Shown here: piece after piece, positions 1 through 11,824 of the stretch | How the letters are laid out: every line of letters starts with the position of its first letter | Position numbering within the stretch: the first letter of the stretch is position 1 | From: Tigriopus japonicus | Taxonomy: Eukaryota > Arthropoda > Copepoda > Harpacticoida > Harpacticidae | Length of the DNA: 64,000 nucleotides | Direction of reading: 5' to 3' | Assembly: GCA_010645155.1 (NCBI GenBank) | Contig: JAAGOF010000055.1 | Span: 2,086,072 to 2,150,071, forward strand | Translations under genes and position numbers: made by a program | The notes under the pieces: generated by a model | The model's database searches: none | Seen by the model: the letters and a program-made list of their open reading frames with translations, nothing else | What the model was told of the DNA's origin: nothing

Positions 1-1315
1 TGGTCTTGACGCATGAAGGGACCAATTTCTTAACATCCGTGTTCTCGCAAATACTCTTGGGTACTTTTCGACACGTCTTTTGATAAACGTATTTCTTCAC
101 TTGCTTGGGTTCGGCGTGTTCCTCCAAAGCGCAGACCTTCTTGTACTCTGTGTGGCAGTTTTGTTTAGATTTAATGGATGGGATCCGCAAACTCAGTTTC
201 TCGCACACTTTTTCGGGTTTGTGATAACATCGTTGTTGGGTCACACTGCGAGGAGTCTGATAGCATTTTGTGTCGGGTTGTTTACGGCAATAAGTTTGTT
301 CGTAACCTCCATAATTGCTACCGGAGCTGCTGGTACTCTCATGATTGGATTGACCGTAGCCGTCGCTACTGGATCCAAAGTCTTTGGACGGAACGATACT
401 GGCACCTTGCCCATAATAGTAGGTGTCGCAATCGAAATAAGTAGTACTTTTGCAAGTGCGGTCATAAACTGGATAGTTCTTATTCACGCATCTGGGATTT
501 TCCACCCTCAAGCAAGGATTAGCCTCCTTGGTCTTTAGTACCGTCTCATAAACGATGTCACAAACCTTTTGAGGGACCTTGTGACACTTCTGAATGGCGT
601 AGGGGACCTGAATGACCTCGTATTTGATGTCCTCTTTTAAGCTGCAGATAATTTCGGTCACATTGAAACATTTCCGAATTTGGCCTGAAGACACGATGGC
701 CTTACAATTCTTGTCTGGAACATCCGTGCAACGCTCCTTATGCGAAGTACGACAGATTTTCTCAGTGTAGTTCTCGCATTTGTCAATGGGATGGTTTTCA
801 TAGTAGGGATAACATCTCGTTTGGGATTGATAAGGCGCTTCGGTTGAGTAGGAATAGCTTTGCTGGTGTTGCCCTTGGTCCTCAAAGCCTTGTTGGATCA
901 TCATACCCGTATCTTCATTACTGAAGGATGACTTGGAGCTCAACTGGGTGTGCATCATCGAGTGAGCATGGGCCGATCCCATGTGATCCATAGAATTGGT
1001 TCTGCTGCTGCTCCTGCCATCGCTGAAGCTAAGACTTTTTCTCTCTGAGCTGTCGTTCATATCGTAGGCAGAATCTTGGTATCCCTCTTCAGATGATTGT
1101 TCCAAGGATCCATGATTGCCTCTTCGATTGCTGTGGGATGGTCTCCGAGTATCTTGAAGTGTCCCCTCGAAACCATTACTCGCTCGCTTAATTGCGTCGG
1201 CAAACGAATCCATGGAGTTGTCAGCCATTAAGGCTGATCCCGAAGCGCAGTGTGATGACCAAGTCCAATAAAGGACAAGGAGAAGGCTGTTGCCAGCCCA
1301 TGAGACTCGTTTCAT
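1..1315 (-). CDS. Secreted cysteine-rich repeat protein, C-terminus beyond the left edge
   Basis: One uninterrupted frame runs from an ATG at 1315 down to the window edge, giving at least 438 residues with no stop or obvious intron. Residues 1-28 look like a signal peptide: a basic start (MKRV), a hydrophobic core (LLLVLY) and small residues near 24-28. Residues about 30-165 are Ser/His/Gln-rich and low complexity. From about residue 168 the protein becomes cysteine-rich, with paired cysteines about 7-9 residues apart in basic segments such as CHKVPQKVC, CYHKPEKVC and CRKVPKSIC. A Gly/Ser/Tyr-rich spacer interrupts this region at about 305-345. The spacing suggests a disulphide-bonded extracellular or cuticle/matrix protein. 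I do not recognise the family and infer no enzymatic role. The start is supported by the signal peptide immediately downstream. Confidence is high that this is a real gene and low for its function. Confidence 0.85.
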   Translation of the reverse strand, partial: MKRVSWAGNSLLLVLYWTWSSHCASGSALMADNSMDSFADAIKRASNGFEGTLQDTRRPSHSNRRGNHGSLEQSSEEGYQDSAYDMNDSSERKSLSFSDGRSSSRTNSMDHMGSAHAHSMMHTQLSSKSSFSNEDTGMMIQQGFEDQGQHQQSYSYSTEAPYQSQTRCYPYYENHPIDKCENYTEKICRTSHKERCTDVPDKNCKAIVSSGQIRKCFNVTEIICSLKEDIKYEVIQVPYAIQKCHKVPQKVCDIVYETVLKTKEANPCLRVENPRCVNKNYPVYDRTCKSTTYFDCDTYYYGQGASIVPSKDFGSSSDGYGQSNHESTSSSGSNYGGYEQTYCRKQPDTKCYQTPRSVTQQRCYHKPEKVCEKLSLRIPSIKSKQNCHTEYKKVCALEEHAEPKQVKKYVYQKTCRKVPKSICENTDVKKLVPSCVKT

Positions 1316-3656
1316 CCCCAAGCGAAGCCTTAGACCGAGTTCAAGACCAGTCTATTGCAAAAGTCTCGCTGAAAGACTGGCATTTATGTGAACGATGAGT
1401 TTCAAGTCAACTTATGTATCCTTGGAAAAAAGTAATTTTGGTTGATTTAAGAGGCTTCGAATCTTTTTCGTTGAAAATCCACTGCAACTTGACACTGGAG
1501 TAAATCCTTCAAGAGCATAAATTGGGATCGTGAAAGTTATGAGTCCAAGATTGTGGAGGGGGGAACATATTAGGATTTTCGAATGGCTGCCTAATCTCAG
1601 CCTGATTCTCTAGACCGACGACTGCTTTTGTTGACATGGACAATGCGTTTTGGATGCGAAGCTAAGTTGGAATGTCATCTGGCTTCGTCGTTTTCTTGGG
1701 TGACAAGTGCCTCCTGCCTGCGAAAAGCTTTCTCGCCGCACGAAACATAACTTGGGATTTCTGGAGTCCATCTCTTTGACATTGTTTTATCAGCTACACG
1801 TGATGCTTAGCTTGCACACTTTAGAACGCACTTCCATTGATGTAAACATCATGAATCCAAAGTGAAATGATGCAGAAAAAACTAGGGCCAAACTACTAGA
1901 ATCTTTGTGCAAAATGTTGAAAATTTCTGTCCAACTCAATATTCAGTCGTGTTGAGTCAATATTGATATAAGAACTAAACTTTGGAAATGCCAAAACTTG
2001 TTCGCACTTTTATTCACACGTATGGCAATCATTGGCTCAAGTTGAATCCCCTCAATAAAAACCAACACAAGCTTAATGTATCTACGTGATCAACCTAAAA
2101 GCTTGTTTGCTATTTTATCAACATACAAGCTTAGAGTTTTCGATCAGTGTATGCTAAATGCATCATGCTTCCACTATTGACTTCAATCGTATTGTAAGCC
2201 TGATGAAGTCAACTTGATGTAGCTGTATACTCGAGGCACAAAGCAGTTAATTACCATTTTACATGGGTTAAATATTCTCGGATAAAGAAAGACAACTAGA
2301 ATATTTTTTTCTCAAACTGTATAGTGCACATTTTTAAATGATACTTAGAATTTCTAGATTGGCAATAACGCTGTTTCAATTGCAAATTGCCGTTTCCGTT
2401 TTAGTTAATATGTAAAGACGGCCAAAATATGCTTTCAAATTTTTGTGTTAGGCCCTAAAATATGCTCAAAAACGGATCGAAATATGCTCAAACAAATGCT
2501 TCAAACCCTGAAATATGCTCAAAAATACGCTTAAGAACCTAAAGTTTGCTCTAAAATCCGAAAAATGCTTTTTTAATGAGAGGATTAAGAGAAACAACAT
2601 TTATTTGCCTATTTGCACATCTCAGTTTTTGGGGCTTCTGTTCAATCTCAATGGCGTTAAAAATGATTTGTTTAAGTGAATGGTAATATCAAGAAGACCT
2701 CCACAAATGTTAAAATTAAATTTGAAGCTCTTCTAGAAAATGAGTTGCGGCATTAAAAGCCATTTATTTATTATTCATACTTAGCTAAAGTTTGATGTGT
2801 TGTAATTGATAATGGCAGATAATAAAATGTGCCTGGGAAAAAAAATGTTTCAGACAAGATAAAGTGAATGAGAGAGATATTTTGTGCTGATGAAAGTAAC
2901 TTTTAGTTTTGTTAAGAGACATTTCAGAGATTTCAAGGTAATGTTGCTAACATGTCTTGCTTACACATGGGCGTATGTACGCAGTCACTTGTGGCCAGAT
3001 TTAGTTGATTTCTTTTAGTATATTTTTGGCAACTTAAAGCGCCTTTATGTACTTTTCGTCGCACCTTTTGTCGATTTTTTGCTCAAGTTTCGCGCAATCT
3101 CAAAATGTGTTTTATGTCAAATTCTAGGGTCAATGCTCTTGATTGCCTGCAGGGTCAATTTCCGTTTCCCATTCTTGATCATGGCTTCTGGCCATCACTT
3201 CTCAGGCATGAAATAAAATGAACTAATTTTACTGCTCTCATCTTCAAAACATAAACAATAAAATGTTATCCTTTGCTTTTCTACTTGCAATCGGCGACGG
3301 AATCACTCCTAAAAGCCTACTATGTAGCCTCGCGAATTGAGTTTTCCTTGGGGACGGAGAAAAATGGAATCGAAAGATCTCCATCAGCTTTGCGCCAAAC
3401 ACACATGACACTCGTGTTCATTCACCGACCTCAGCTAAGATGAACCTGAGGTGCAATTGACACCCTAAACTTTTAATGAGAACTTTTCGGAAAGTTAGCT
3501 TGCGGAACTTGGAAAGCCGTTTATTCTCCCATCCGACTGTGAAGTGAAGTGTGCGATTTAAATTTGTTCCCATCGATAACGACACGCTTCCTTGTGTTTT
3601 TGCCATGTTCCGTATTGTTCTCAAGTGGTAATTGAACTCCGTGGGACAGTTCAAGA
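1316..3656. other. Intergenic, AT-rich, no gene seen
   Basis: No convincing coding exon was found on either strand. It separates the start of the minus-strand cysteine-rich gene from the start of the plus-strand EF-hand gene, so it holds two divergent promoters. I could not pick out a clear TATA box or initiator. A degenerate AATATGCTC-type repeat lies at about 2423-2570. Confidence 0.6.
2423..2570. repeat. Degenerate tandem AATATGCT(C) repeat
   Basis: The motif AATATGCTCAAAA or close variants (AATATGCTTTC, AATATGCTCAAAC, AATACGCTTAAG, AGTTTGCTCTAAA) recurs six or more times at irregular spacing of about 20-40 bp. It looks like a decayed tandem repeat or a remnant of a mobile-element terminus. 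It has no coding content. Confidence 0.5.
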
Positions 3657-4613
3657 ATGGGCGATATCTTACCCGCAGAATTAGTGATTCTTTATCAGGA
3701 CGCGTTCTTCCATTTTGATAGCGATCGCGATGGAGTGATTTGTACCAAGCAACTCGGTCCTCTTCTCCGACATTGTGGGGAAAATCCCAGTGAGGCTGAC
3801 ATTCAGGTACGGACCATTCAATACCAAGTGCTACTACATATTGGGTTGAATGTTCCTTTTGTACTGTATAGATGAATTGTCCATCAAACGGCATTTGAAG
3901 TGACTGCTCGAGCTCTTCACCTCTTTTTGAACTTGTCATGTGCTTCAAGTCGTTTGAGGTCATTACGGGTAAAAAAATGAGTCCATTGACGAAGAACAAT
4001 TTGTAAAAAAGGGCGTCCTCAGAAAAGAAAATATCTTTGAGGCTTTGTGTTTACGTCTTGCATTTTTCTTTTGCTTTACGAAGGGGACGAGTAAATACCG
4101 TTGATACTGATCGGTCTCTCTCTGTCTGACTTGATGTCTCCTCAGGATATGATGAATGAAGTGGATTCAGATGCTTCTAACAACTTGATTTTCCCCGCTT
4201 TCTTGGCACTCATGGCCAAAAGATATTCCGACAGCAATGCTGAAGATGAAATCAGGGAAGCATTTCGGGTTTTCGATAGCGTAAGTAAGAATCTCCGTGC
4301 CGAGATCGAAACGTTTCATTAAAATGCAATTAAGCATCCTCAACTTTCTCTTCACAAACTTGAGTCATTCAGAATGAAAAGCTAACTAATTTCTACTAAT
4401 AAAATAGCTCCAAAAGGAAAAATGAGGGACATGTTCGTATCTTTGCAGGATGGCAACGGGTTCATTAACCGCTCTGAACTTCGGGCAGTCATGATGAATC
4501 TGGGAGAGAAGCTCTCGGAAGAGGAGATCGAAAGTCTAATTGACACTGTGGACATTGATGGAGACGGCCAAATCAATTACGAAGAGTTTTATATTATGAT
4601 GGACCCAAGCTAA
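3657..4613 (+). CDS. Calmodulin-like EF-hand calcium-binding protein
   Basis: Three exons join in phase 0: 3657-3806, 4146-4280 and 4449-4613. Donors are GTACGG and GTAAGT; acceptors are CTCCTCAG and TTTGCAG. The product is 149 aa, exactly calmodulin length, with four EF-hand positions. Loop 1 (residues 21-32, [12 protein letters not shown]) ends in Gln where Glu is needed. Loop 2 (57-68, [12 protein letters not shown]) lacks the central Gly and the final Glu. Loops 3 (94-105, [12 protein letters not shown]) and 4 (130-141, [12 protein letters not shown]) are canonical. The C-lobe should therefore bind calcium, while the N-lobe is probably weak or inactive. It is a calcium sensor of the calmodulin/troponin-C superfamily rather than true calmodulin; the target is unknown. 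An AATAAA at 4612-4617 overlaps the stop codon, implying a very short 3' UTR. Confidence 0.9.
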
Positions 4614-4617
4614 TAAA
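4612..4617 (+). terminator. Poly(A) signal overlapping the stop of the EF-hand gene
   Basis: The hexamer AATAAA shares its first two bases with the TAA stop codon of the EF-hand gene. Confidence 0.45.
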
Positions 4618-6022
4618 AATAGATGCTGTAGTAGTATACGAAAGTGACTGATTTCAAAAGTCAACATTTCCAGAGCAACAACTGCATCTCAAGAAATGCA
4701 TTTAGGAAATATTTTGACTTAAATGTCGCTCCTCTTCTTAGTCATGTCAACACATTGAGCACAAATAGACAATACAGCATCAAAAACACGTAATAGACGG
4801 TTCTAATTTTGTGCCCGTCTCAAAACGAAAGGAAAAATGTTTCAACACGTTAGAACTTCTTCTAAAAACCTCTTAGTGTTTTTTTTCATCGTTATAGCGC
4901 TTATCGGGTTGACAAAAAGACCGTCGAGAAAAGTCATTGTGGGATAAGGTTAGAGAATAGGCAATTTCAAACTTCGTTGAACCTTCAGTAAAGTTTTACA
5001 ATTCAGTTTATTGAACCAATGATTTTCGGAAATCTTTCAAGATTGTTTGTAGCACTTTGTTAATCATTAGTCACTACTGATACGAAAACAAAAGTATCAT
5101 GGTTCACTTCTTTGCACTTACTTCTCTGCGTTTCTAAACATCAACTTCCAATTCAAAGAATTGACTTTCTTTTGATCTCCACGATGAAAATTTGAAGGAT
5201 AAAATGACACGAGTTTAAAGGCACCCAAATTTGCAAAACGCGCAGATTACTGGAAACAGGAAGATTCGGCGAATAAAACTATCAATTGAAAAAGATGAAA
5301 AAAAGCCTGCCCTTTTGCATGAAAAAAAAATCGAAAAAGACTAACAAATGTGCTCACGTAATAGACAAAAAACAACGAAGTAGGCTCTATTTGCCAGAAA
5401 AAAATCCTTAAAAAATGCACATTTAAAATACCATGAAAAGCAAGTTTGATTAAAAATTCATTAAAAATCTACAAAATTTATGCCATTTGGGTGAATTAGT
5501 AACAAAAGAATACCAATTAAAAGATGATGTCCTCTCTCATTTTAACGTTTTCATTAGCAACGAAGAAATTTCTTAGATCGTTTTGCTCGCGCATTAATAA
5601 TGTTTATGGCCAGATAGTTTTTCAATTCCAATTCAGACCTTTTTAGCTTCATCTGTTCGGTAACTGCAAGTTTTCTAGCAGATTTGGATGAATATTTGTT
5701 TAAACAAAACTCAAATGATAGTTAAACCATGAAAAACTAAAAAAATGAAAGCTAACGTAATCAAAAAAAAAAACCCGAAAATTCTGTTCAGGTAGATAAA
5801 AAAAGACGATCAAAGGCAAATAAGTTTATTTGTCCAAACTTCCCGGCCCTTTTCATTGCAGATCATCCATTTTGGTCATGTTCAGTTTGAGAATCATTCA
5901 ATGTAATGCAGAAGGAAATGCGTTCGGTTTGTTTCTTATGTATTTCATTCTTACATGGTGTCACGTAAATCCGTGCTTTACTTAGATATGTATTTCAAAT
6001 GCCTCAATTAAGTAGTGTTGTA
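4618..6022. other. AT-rich intergenic stretch, nothing recognised
   Basis: This lies between the 3' ends of the convergent EF-hand gene (+) and the GW/PPxY gene (-). It is rich in A- and T-runs. No exon, RNA gene or inverted-repeat element was recognised. Confidence 0.6.
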
Positions 6023-9000
6023 TTAGGATGCACCAATGTCCCCGATGTCCATCACAGGCGCCGATGGTTGTAAAAGTGGGTCCTCGAACGAATACGGAGG
6101 AGGAGGTTCCAAAGGCCCACAAGAGTAAGGAGGGGGTTGGGCGTTGATGGGAGCAACCCTTAGTTTATTGCACAACAAGCCATCCGTTTTGCACACCAAC
6201 CACAATTGATTTGTCCCCGGCCCTGAATCACGTGGGCTTGCACCGACTGAGGCGAGAATTGTCCAGCCATCATTGGTGAAAGCTGAGAATATTTTCAACA
6301 TGGAAATGAAACCCTGGATGAATTGAGGTCCAGTGAAGCTCAAATCTCCTTTGAAGTCACTCTCTTTGACAGGTTGTAAACAATCCACTTTTTGTAAAAC
6401 ACGCTGTGCATTCTCAGGGGCTGAAAAAGAGGCAAAGATCTCAATTGATATTTTGGTGCAGCCACACTTATTGTCAGATTAGGATTTAATTGTTTTGAAA
6501 CTGTTCAACAAAAAAATCAGGTTTTTTTTCTTTTGTTTCCAGTTTTTCCGTTGTTCTCAAAACGTATTTACCAACATTGCACTTCACTTTTGCGTCTTTG
6601 CAAATTGACGGAATACTGCCCAACCCTGGTCTTATTTTACTTACGTTTATGGAATTCGGCCCTAACTTTCAACATCTGACTCGTAAGACTCGAAATAGCC
6701 GCCATTTTTTGTGGCTGAAATATGCTTGAGAGGGATCCATCCGATGGTCTTGTCATGAATTGGGTGAAAATTATCACGGTGTAAGGATATCCCAAACCAT
6801 CCAAAGTTAGAACCGGTTTCCAGCCTAACAAACCAAATTCCCTACATATTTGAGGATAGAGGTTTAAGCCTTTTAGGCCTTGAAAACTGTCACTTCTTTT
6901 AAACCTAGTGTTCACCTTAAGAGATGTAGAAGAACTTGGCGACCTTGAACTGATGGAGGTGACCACAGGTGGGCTGATAGCTTCCATTTACGATTTTTGT
7001 AGAAGCATCTTGTTAATGCTTTCCGAATCTCTGGTTTGGCATTCTCGCACACGATGGACTTCATTTTGGTCGGCTGGATGATCAAATTGAAAACGTGCGA
7101 CTCATTGGATGTTAATCGAATTTCCAAGTTCGGCAACTGTCTGTTAAGATAACAGAAACTAGTAAATCGAAAGGCTTGATTTTTCTTAAACGAAGATTTG
7201 TTTATGAATACTTTCTCTCGGAGAATGAATATTGAAATGGTAGTTCCAAAATTCTTGGGTTCATGTTTTGACTGCACCAAGTAATGTTACAAAAACTCAT
7301 ATTTAAGAAACGTTAGAACATTGAAAGGACAGCAATAGGTTGAAAGTCAAGCAATGAAATATACTTGTAGCAAGAAGCACTGAATTGCATGAGTGGGAGG
7401 CTAAATTCAGCAGACGACGTTCATTCATTCTCGGTAGGATTTGCACTGAACTTTGAGAGAGCATATCTTTTGACTCCGACGTTCTGTTGAGCTTAAATTG
7501 AAAAACGTATTCTTATCAACATAGGCAAGGTCTCATTTGCAAAAGAACGTTGTTGATTAGTTCCTACTGTTTTCCAAACTGACCAATAAAAGCCCCGCTC
7601 AGAAGATAAAACAGAAAAACATGTATGAATGGTTTAAATTTTTTGGGGTGATCCTAACGTCTAAAGTCAAGATCCATAATGACACTATTCAATTTTCAGG
7701 GAACAATGATTGAAATTGAGGACTAAGGTGTGGATTTTGTATTGGATACTGATGAGATGAGGCGGAATTTCAAGGATTTTAATTCGAGATCAAAATACAA
7801 AATGATTGTTTAGTTCCTAGTTCTCTCAAACTCACAAACCCGCGTGGTTTTCACGTACACACATTAACGGTGGAAACGGATGAGAAATGACGCAATTTTA
7901 CATAAAGGCCAACTCAACCTTGAATGGAGGATCGATTTACTTTATTTGACTTATGCAAGAAGCACTGGAATTATGGAGTGGGAGGCTAGCAATGAGAATT
8001 ATGATTTCCAGTAGAAGTGAGTCAATAACGCTCTTCTGCAAATGAGACCTTTCTTTTGTCGAGTAGACTACGTACTTCAATTTTCAGCTCAATCGAACGT
8101 CGGGGTCAAAAGTTTTGCTTTCTCAAAGTTCAGTGCAAATCCTACCGAGAATGAATGAACTAGCCCTTTTGTGGTAATCGTTTTACCACAAAAGGGCGAG
8201 TTCATTCATTTTATGCTCTCTTCAGTACGTAAGTTTGAGAAGGCATAACTTTTCACTCCGGCGTTCGATTGGGCTGAAATTTGAAAAACGTGTTCTTCTC
8301 AATGCGAGCCCATTCTCACTTGCAGAAAAACGTAAATGGTTTGTTTCTACTGGAAATCAAAATTCTCATTTCTCCCACTCCATGATTTCTGTGCTTTTTG
8401 ACTTATGACATTTTATTGGGTGAGAAAAGAAGTCCGCCCAGGAACCACAATTGTGGGTAACAGAATCAGCATTGTGTTCGTTTTGTCTTGATTTTTTCAA
8501 CACCATTTGTAGTAAGCTCACTCAATTGTCTCAGTTTTTACCGCATCATTTAACTACAAAGTTAATCTCGCAACCTTCAACTTAAAATAGTTTTGCAGAT
8601 CTTTGTCTTTGGGACCACTAAAATAAAAATGTGCCTTAAGACACATTTAAAAAAAGTGTCCCAAAAAAGAACACAAACAGGTTAAGCCTTTTGGGCTCTA
8701 TTACATTAAAGAATCGAGCAGTCTGTAGCTTACAATTTTAAAGTGACATACGACATTACCCTGTAGGCATGGAAAACAATACCACCACCATGGAATCGCC
8801 AAAAAGACTCAAGGCCACAGGAAATTCAAATCCGACTAATTGGAGGAAATCCACGGCTGTTGTCAAAAACTGACAGGGATGTTTCAATTTGGTGTTTGAA
8901 GAATCCAAAAACTCATTGTAATCAATGTGTTGGTCCTCTTCAGCTTTGGTCATCTGGAACGAGCTGGATGTTACAAAGTCCTTTTTGAATTTAGGATAGG

Positions 9001-10067
9001 CCGTAAATAACGCCACATTGAGGTTGGTGATGAGTTCATCCGAAGTTTGACTTTTTCGGAGCAATAATCGCCTTGAGATGCCGTTTTCAACCAAACACGA
9101 AAAATGTTTAGTTGGTCCAGGGGAATAACTAGAAAGATTTTTTTGCATGATAGTGGTATTGATGGCGTATGGTGTGTCAGTTATCTTACCGGAAATATAT
9201 TGTACTTCTTCTTTCGACGCTTGAATAGTTCCCATGGATGCTCTGATTGGTCAAATGCCATCCCAGCTTTGAAAGATCTTGTAAAATACAGCTCAACACA
9301 GCGAGTATCTCCAATCGTTTGGACAAAGGTGATTTATTCGTGAATAGATCGACCCCGAACCTTGAAAAGAAAAGGTATATAGTTAGCAACATTTAATTTA
9401 ACGAACCATTTGGTAGGGAATGATGTTGAAACAAGAGCCTTTGAAATGCTATAGTTTTCGTTATAAACAAAGCACTTAAACTGCGTAGTTTAGGCCTTGA
9501 TTTGCTTTACAAAATACAATGACGATGCGGGTTTTAGGCCACTAAAGCGCGAGTAATGCCATTTAGCTCCAGTTTTAGGAGCAATGATGGCGTTATGTAA
9601 TGGGCCATTACTGATGGCCCATGGGAATTCTAAGACCCTTCACCTAATTTGTTTTGATTATACCTTCACATCACTCGCAACATTTAAATCAATCATATAC
9701 ACCACAATAATATCCTTGATATTGACAGAGGAAAATTGATGCAGAGAAGATGAAAGTAAGTGAACTAATTTCGCAATGTGAAGTGATTCAATCAATTTTT
9801 CTCCAAACGATTTGAGCCTTTGAAAAAGTCTGACCTGGTTGAGGTGCACGATAATACCACGTAATGGGAATGCACTTCAACAATTCGAGAGCTTTCAAAA
9901 TATTTGGTAAAACATTCTAGTAGAATGTTTTCCTGATATTTGGGGACATCAACCAAGAATCCAAGAATTTTGTTCGGTTTGAAGTGCAAAGAAAAACTTG
10001 CATTTGGAGCACCCTCCATATTCGCTTGATTGTTCAAGTGATTGTTCCTCACCCACTGACTATGCAT
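6023..10067 (-). CDS. Uncharacterised protein with three helix-GW modules and C-terminal PPxY motifs
   Basis: Six exons fit together with every phase matching: 10067-9835, 9360-9190, 9128-8760, 7140-6916, 6841-6645 and 6420-6023. Donors include GTCAGA, GTAAGA, GTAATG, GTGAAC and GTAAGT. Each acceptor is an AG, most after a pyrimidine tract (e.g. TTTTCAAG, TTTTTCAG). The product is about 530 aa; an ATG at 10019 is an alternative start 16 codons downstream. A hydrophobic helical stretch followed by Gly-Trp recurs three times: LSKLGW (GW at residues 111-112), EFGLLGW (339-340) and AFTNDGW (450-451). Each is followed by a beta-like stretch. The tail has two PPxY motifs (PPPY at about 494-497 and again near 505-508) that could bind WW domains, for example NEDD4-type ligases. 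No signal peptide or clear membrane anchor is seen. I do not recognise the family. The 1.6-kb third intron contains fold-back elements. Confidence 0.7.
7371..7565. repeat. Fold-back element family A, deleted copy (A1)
   Basis: A short left-end piece (AAGAAGCACTGAATTGCATG, then GAGTGGGAGGCT) is fused to a right-arm sequence containing TCATTTGCAAAAGAACG. Both match the complete palindromic copy at 7950-8405. It looks like an internally deleted derivative and lies in an intron of the GW/PPxY gene. Confidence 0.6.
7950..8405. mobile_element. Palindromic fold-back element family A, complete copy (A2)
   Basis: A left arm (about 7950-8160) and a right arm (about 8203-8405) are inverted copies of each other. 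The left arm begins GCAAGAAGCACTGGAATTAT; the right arm ends with the reverse complement, CCATGATTTCTGTGCTTTTTG. At the centre, CCCTTTTGTGG and CCACAAAAGGG form a near-perfect hairpin (8164-8198). There is no coding capacity, so it is non-autonomous. It lies in an intron of the GW/PPxY gene. Related copies are at 7371-7565, 31010-31245 and 32165-32590. Confidence 0.75.
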
Positions 10068-11824
10068 GGACAAGTTGAGGAGAAAATACGAATCTCCTTA
10101 TCTCTGCCTTCAATTTGATTAAATGACTCATTGATAAGCATTGTAAAGCCAAAATATATCTCCCAGGTAAGCCAGTTTCAATCCTTTCTTGGCAAGAAAT
10201 GTTCATCCTACAAAACAAAGGACTCAAAGATGGAAAAAAATGTATTAAACCATAATATACTGCTCTCCAACAACTATTTTCCTCTCCTAAAACTTATTTG
10301 GCCAGAACAACGAATTACACATTCAGGCAGTACTTCTTCCAAATATCTCTGTTTTATTGTTTTGCTATGGAACGCAATACATACGTAGGACTTAAAAATG
10401 CAAGATTTTCCTCTCTTTTTAAATAATAATTAAAATAATGTTTATTGCGATAAGCTATTTTATCATTGGACAAGGGGAAATAGATATAGAGAGAAACTGA
10501 AGGAAGAGTTCCATGATGGCCGCCATTCAAGGCGTCGTGTCCACATCGTCTACGCTTCGTTCTCACATGCCAATTCATTCGTCGATTTATTCCATTGGGT
10601 TGTGCAATATCCTTCATCGGTTGTGGTCCGCCATCTGTGGTCAGGAAAAAGGGCTTTTCCTTCCGAGAGAAGTCAAGGAGGAGATTCGAACCGACGACCT
10701 CTCTCGCAATAGGAAGGTGCCTTATCCACTTGACCACATCCCCTCCCCTTTTTTTTGTTTTAGGTTTCTACTTCATATTATCATTATTCTAGCATTTTTA
10801 CGTTTATCTTTTAACGTTGTCATACTTATTTTAGCGATTCCATCCAGGCCATTGGCTAAATTGTCCGTCAGTCAGTCTCACGTTAAATAATTATCATGAA
10901 ACTAACTCACATCTCTAAAAACTACCATTAATAAACCTTATTGCAATAATTGATATCATTAGACAATGTTCATGTGTATGTAAGTTCAAAGAGGAGTTGT
11001 GTTGTTTAAATTTTTTCGTGATTTCCGCTTGCAATGAAGCTCAAAAAGTAAATGTACCACACGGGCTTCGAGCTTATCCAACGACTTCCTTCATGTCTGC
11101 TTTCACACTGTTTTATAACTTGACTTGACTATGCTTGAGTTTGATGCTAAAATCTCTCATTAAAAATGTCCAATGAGGCTTTTGTGTGATAAACAACAAA
11201 CGTCGTTGTTGAAGAATAAGTTTCAAAACAAACAAATGTTGAGGAAACTCAGGCTCCGATTGTTTGTCCATGCAAATATGCTCTGTTTTTTTTTCAATTT
11301 ACTTTGTAATTCTAGCTCCTTTCGAAGCCAAAGGAAGTCATCAAATCCACAAGGAAGATATCTAGCTTCATGAAGGTGTAGCAAACAAATGGGCAAAAAA
11401 GACCAAGGTAAATACTTTCGTCGAATCTGTTCAACCCATTCATAAACTATTTTAGATAAAAGATCTAAGTGATCGTTCAGTGAAAAAAATAATGTTAAAG
11501 GTCACTTTTAAAGTGTGTCAATCCAAAGTATGAGCAACCGTACACACAACATTGGGCGCTGGAAGTCCCTTATGAATTGACCATTCATTGAAGCAAAGCA
11601 AATCCCTTTTATACAGATGCTTTCCTCTCTTAAAAAAAGAGAACGGCGCCAATGCAGCTTTCATTCAATATTCGCCATTCAACCAGAACCGTGGTTGCGT
11701 CGGCTTTCGCTCTCACTTTACCTACTGTATACCTGGATTTGAATTGGTCCAGAGAGAATTCCCTTGCAAATAATCAACAACAAGCCATTACGCTGGTCGT
11801 TCAGTTCAAAATTACTCCAAGAAT
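10068..11824. other. Divergent intergenic region, only a tRNA-like relic
   Basis: This separates the start of the GW/PPxY gene (-) from the start of RPGRIP1L (+). No coding exon was recognised. A tRNA-related sequence lies at 10675-10743. Confidence 0.5.
10675..10743 (-). repeat. tRNA-related SINE-like sequence or tRNA pseudogene
   Basis: The reverse strand starts GGGGATGTGGTCAAGTGGAT, resembling an A box. Further on it has GGTTCGAATCT, resembling a B box, at tRNA-like spacing. The T-arm and acceptor stem do not pair properly, so this is not a functional tRNA gene. It is probably a decayed tRNA or a tRNA-derived SINE head. Confidence 0.5.

Noticed and set aside
80..538. Plus-strand 152-codon open frame with hydrophobic segments
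   Set aside because: It starts at TTG and is antisense to the cysteine-rich secreted protein, which has a signal peptide and periodic cysteines. It is a shadow frame.
9658..9849. Minus-strand helical open frame within intron 1 of the GW/PPxY gene, ending at a GTATAA donor-like site
   Set aside because: Its phase does not fit the next exon, and the first exon joins the 9360 exon directly in phase, so it is not needed. It may still be an alternative exon.
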